Assembly (NCBI GenBank): GCA_964410485.1
Contig: CAYPHJ010000066.1
Coordinates: 1 to 25,203 of the forward strand
Direction of reading: 5' to 3'
Source of the DNA: CAYPHJ01 sp964410485
Lineage (GTDB): Bacteria; Desulfobacterota; Binatia; UBA9968
DNA length: 25,203 nucleotides
Each line of letters starts with the position of its first letter. Position 1 is the first letter of the stretch. Position numbers and translations under genes: made by a program. The notes beneath the pieces are model-generated. The model was not told the DNA's origin, did not search any database, and saw nothing but the letters and a program-made list of their open reading frames with translations. Shown here piece after piece: positions 23,761 through 25,203 of this stretch.

Positions 23761-24536
23761 CTATCGGTTAGCCGAAATTACCCCGTTTACGGCACACGTC
23801 TCACCAACGGTCGCCTGACCGGCAAAGTTGATGGTAATCGTGCTCCCAACTACCAAACCCGCAAAGGTTCCACTGCTGCTGAAACCACTGGGAACTGCAA
23901 CACTCGCAAATGACCCGCTTAGGGCGCCGCCTCCGGTGACTATCCCAAAAAAACTAGCGGTAATCGTATCGCCGCCGAATGAAAAAGTTGCGCTGCCAGA
24001 GAAGAGAGAACCATCTTGAGCGTTTATGACCACGGTAGTAAAGGCGCCAAATGTCCCGTTGTTAGCTGGGTTCTGGCAGTTTGACTGAGTGACTGTAATC
24101 GAACCCGAATACAATCCCAGAATGTTTGGGGGCTCGTTGCTCCTATTAGCTGGAAAACTTCTACTAATGCCACTCCGGTTCCACCACCGGCTCCAGTCAG
24201 AATTGCGGTATAGGCTCCCGGAGGCAGAGTGACAACTAGTGCCGACTCTTGGGCGCAACCGGGTGGAGATGCGAATTGCCCTGGATTCGGCTGGCAAGGG
24301 TCTAAGCCAGTCGCAAGAATTTCTTGTTGTTGAGTGTCCTGCCAATTATCGTTCTGGGCTATGATCGTTTGGCCAGAAAAAAGCTGCAAAACTGGATTGG
24401 CCAACGTTCCCGGAACGAAAAACGGTGCGCTAGCCATGGACGGCCCACGCCCTCTTATAAGTACTGCCTGCGGTGTGGTTCCACCGATGATGAAGCCAGC
24501 AATGAGTGTATTATCCCCAGTTCCGACAAAGCCGTC
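23761..24536 (-). pseudogene. Secreted beta-rich protein, truncated and frameshifted
   Basis: The minus-strand frame opens at 24536 right after a stop with DGFVGTGDNTLIAGFIIGG, then VLIRGRGPS, LANPVLQLFSG, NDNWQD and LPPGAYTAILTGAGGGTGVA. This repeated extracellular module is common in environmental bacteria and normally follows a signal peptide and other domains that are missing here. Near 24150 a frame change is needed, after which NEPPNILGLYSGSITVTQSN and a Gly/Ser/Thr-rich beta-strand segment run to a stop at 23761. So the 5' part is lost and one base is missing or wrong in the middle. Function unknown; probably a surface or secreted protein remnant. Confidence 0.65.
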
Positions 24537-24575
24537 TTAGTTTTTGACCAGGCGGGTTTAATTTGGTGTAGCGTC

Positions 24576-24881
24576 ATGCGCGTGTTTACGGCTGAACGTC
24601 GCGCCGTCTTCAACCTCATTGACGCCGCGCTTGAGGCCGTGGAGCCACCGTTGACCCGAGGGGGGCACCTAGACCGTATTTTCCGTAGCGCAACGCACTC
24701 GCTGTACTGTAAATCTTTCGCTGCGACGTACATCGTTGGTGTTCTATTTAAGGGATCTCCTTCCGACCTTCTGGTTCGACGGGTGGTGAAGGCCGCGTTG
24801 CCTCGCATCGAGACGCTGACGTTGTCTTTGCCGCCTCCAGATGGTCCTGAACGCCACGCCGGAGTCGCTAAGAACCGATAG
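24576..24881 (+). CDS. Hypothetical protein, 101 residues, unrecognised
   Basis: An ATG at 24576 opens a frame of 101 residues (MRVFTAERRAVFNLIDAALE at the start, KGSPSDLLVRRVVKAALPRI in the second half). Third codon positions look fairly coding-like, but there is no good ribosome site, and the frame is also open upstream of this ATG. No family is recognised. It may be a fragment. A long overlapping minus-strand frame looks less protein-like (Arg/Ser-rich). Confidence 0.3.
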   Translation: MRVFTAERRAVFNLIDAALEAVEPPLTRGGHLDRIFRSATHSLYCKSFAATYIVGVLFKGSPSDLLVRRVVKAALPRIETLTLSLPPPDGPERHAGVAKNR

Positions 24882-25203
24882 CGGATGAGAGAGCATGGCA
24901 AAGTATCTCGCCCGAAATGCTGCAAGTCTCCGGCTACTTTGGTGTGGTGGTGAGCGAACTGCCGGACGAGGCTGAGCGCGCGTGATCGGCAGCTGCGCCA
25001 GCTGGCGGTACGCCTTCTAGTGCTGGGTTGTGGATGGCCGGAAACTCTCCAAAATCGCCGGCGTCCCAACCGAATCATTTTTGATTCACCCGCAACAAAA
25101 AAGCTACACCCCCCGTTGTGTCGCAGGCCGTTTCGACGGGTATTCTTCTAGCCTTTTAAGGCCTTCAGTAACCCAATCGAACTGGCACAGCGATTGCCCT
25201 TAA
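24882..25203. other. Right edge without recognisable genes
   Basis: No frame longer than a few dozen residues resembles a known protein. A short + strand frame reading SPEMLQVSGYFGVVVSELPD (from about 24908) looks protein-like but lacks a start and has no known family. Nothing else is visible. Confidence 0.4.

Noticed and set aside
24455..25078. 207-residue minus-strand open frame at the right end
   Set aside because: Arg/Ser-rich composition without a family, and it overlaps both the secreted-protein remnant and a better-looking + strand frame.
1..25203. CRISPR array, rRNA genes, complete insertion sequence or known riboswitch
   Set aside because: No regularly spaced repeats, no rRNA signature, no transposase and no riboswitch core were recognised.

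Overview
The window looks like a piece of a metagenome scaffold from an uncultured, moderately GC-rich, Gram-negative bacterium. There are periplasmic binding proteins with signal peptides, a LysM envelope protein and a 100-N scaffold join. Taxonomy cannot be fixed from the sequence. The mix of orphan TctC-type and ABC_sub_bind-type binding proteins, CoxLMS-type enzymes, a DUF5678-like/retropepsin pair and many small dispersed hairpin repeats suggests an environmental lineage such as Rokubacteria, Binatota, Tectomicrobia or a relative of Beta- or Deltaproteobacteria. This is inference only.

Region 1 (1-3821, + strand): a 135-bp hairpin repeat, then a four-gene ABC importer operon of the PhnD-PhnC-PhnE-PhnE type (binding protein, ATPase, two permeases) with very tight or overlapping junctions.

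Region 2 (3990-15096, all - strand): a catabolic cluster. In transcription order it encodes a UbiD-family (prFMN) decarboxylase, a complete three-subunit molybdenum hydroxylase (FeS, Mo, FAD), a TctC/Bug-type solute-binding protein, and a second complete three-subunit molybdenum hydroxylase (FeS, Mo, FAD). The natural reading is uptake and hydroxylation or dehydrogenation, with decarboxylation, of an aromatic or heteroaromatic carboxylate. The substrate is unknown. The two large subunits differ clearly at the molybdenum-site loop, so two different substrates or steps are likely.

Region 3 (15341-18888, + strand): cysS (cysteinyl-tRNA synthetase), a gene for a secreted protein with two LysM domains, and tRNA-Arg(TCG). 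The LysM gene contains the 100-N gap. Both sides of the gap carry the same 55 bases, and collapsing them restores one open frame, so the gap is almost certainly an unmerged contig overlap rather than missing DNA.

Region 4 (18889-25203): an accessory, decaying region downstream of the tRNA. It holds a split HipA-like pair (a kinase broken by an 8-base insertion inside its catalytic motif, followed by a separate HipA N-terminal-domain protein), a weak possible integrase tail, an intact orphan ABC binding protein, a DUF5678-like/retropepsin-like gene pair with a frameshifted protease, an EAL-domain fragment, an attC-like inverted repeat and a frameshifted, N-terminally truncated secreted protein. 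A degenerate 36-base direct repeat beside the tRNA recurs about 3.8 kb downstream, as an old genomic island might leave. All clear frameshifts in the window lie in this right-hand contig.
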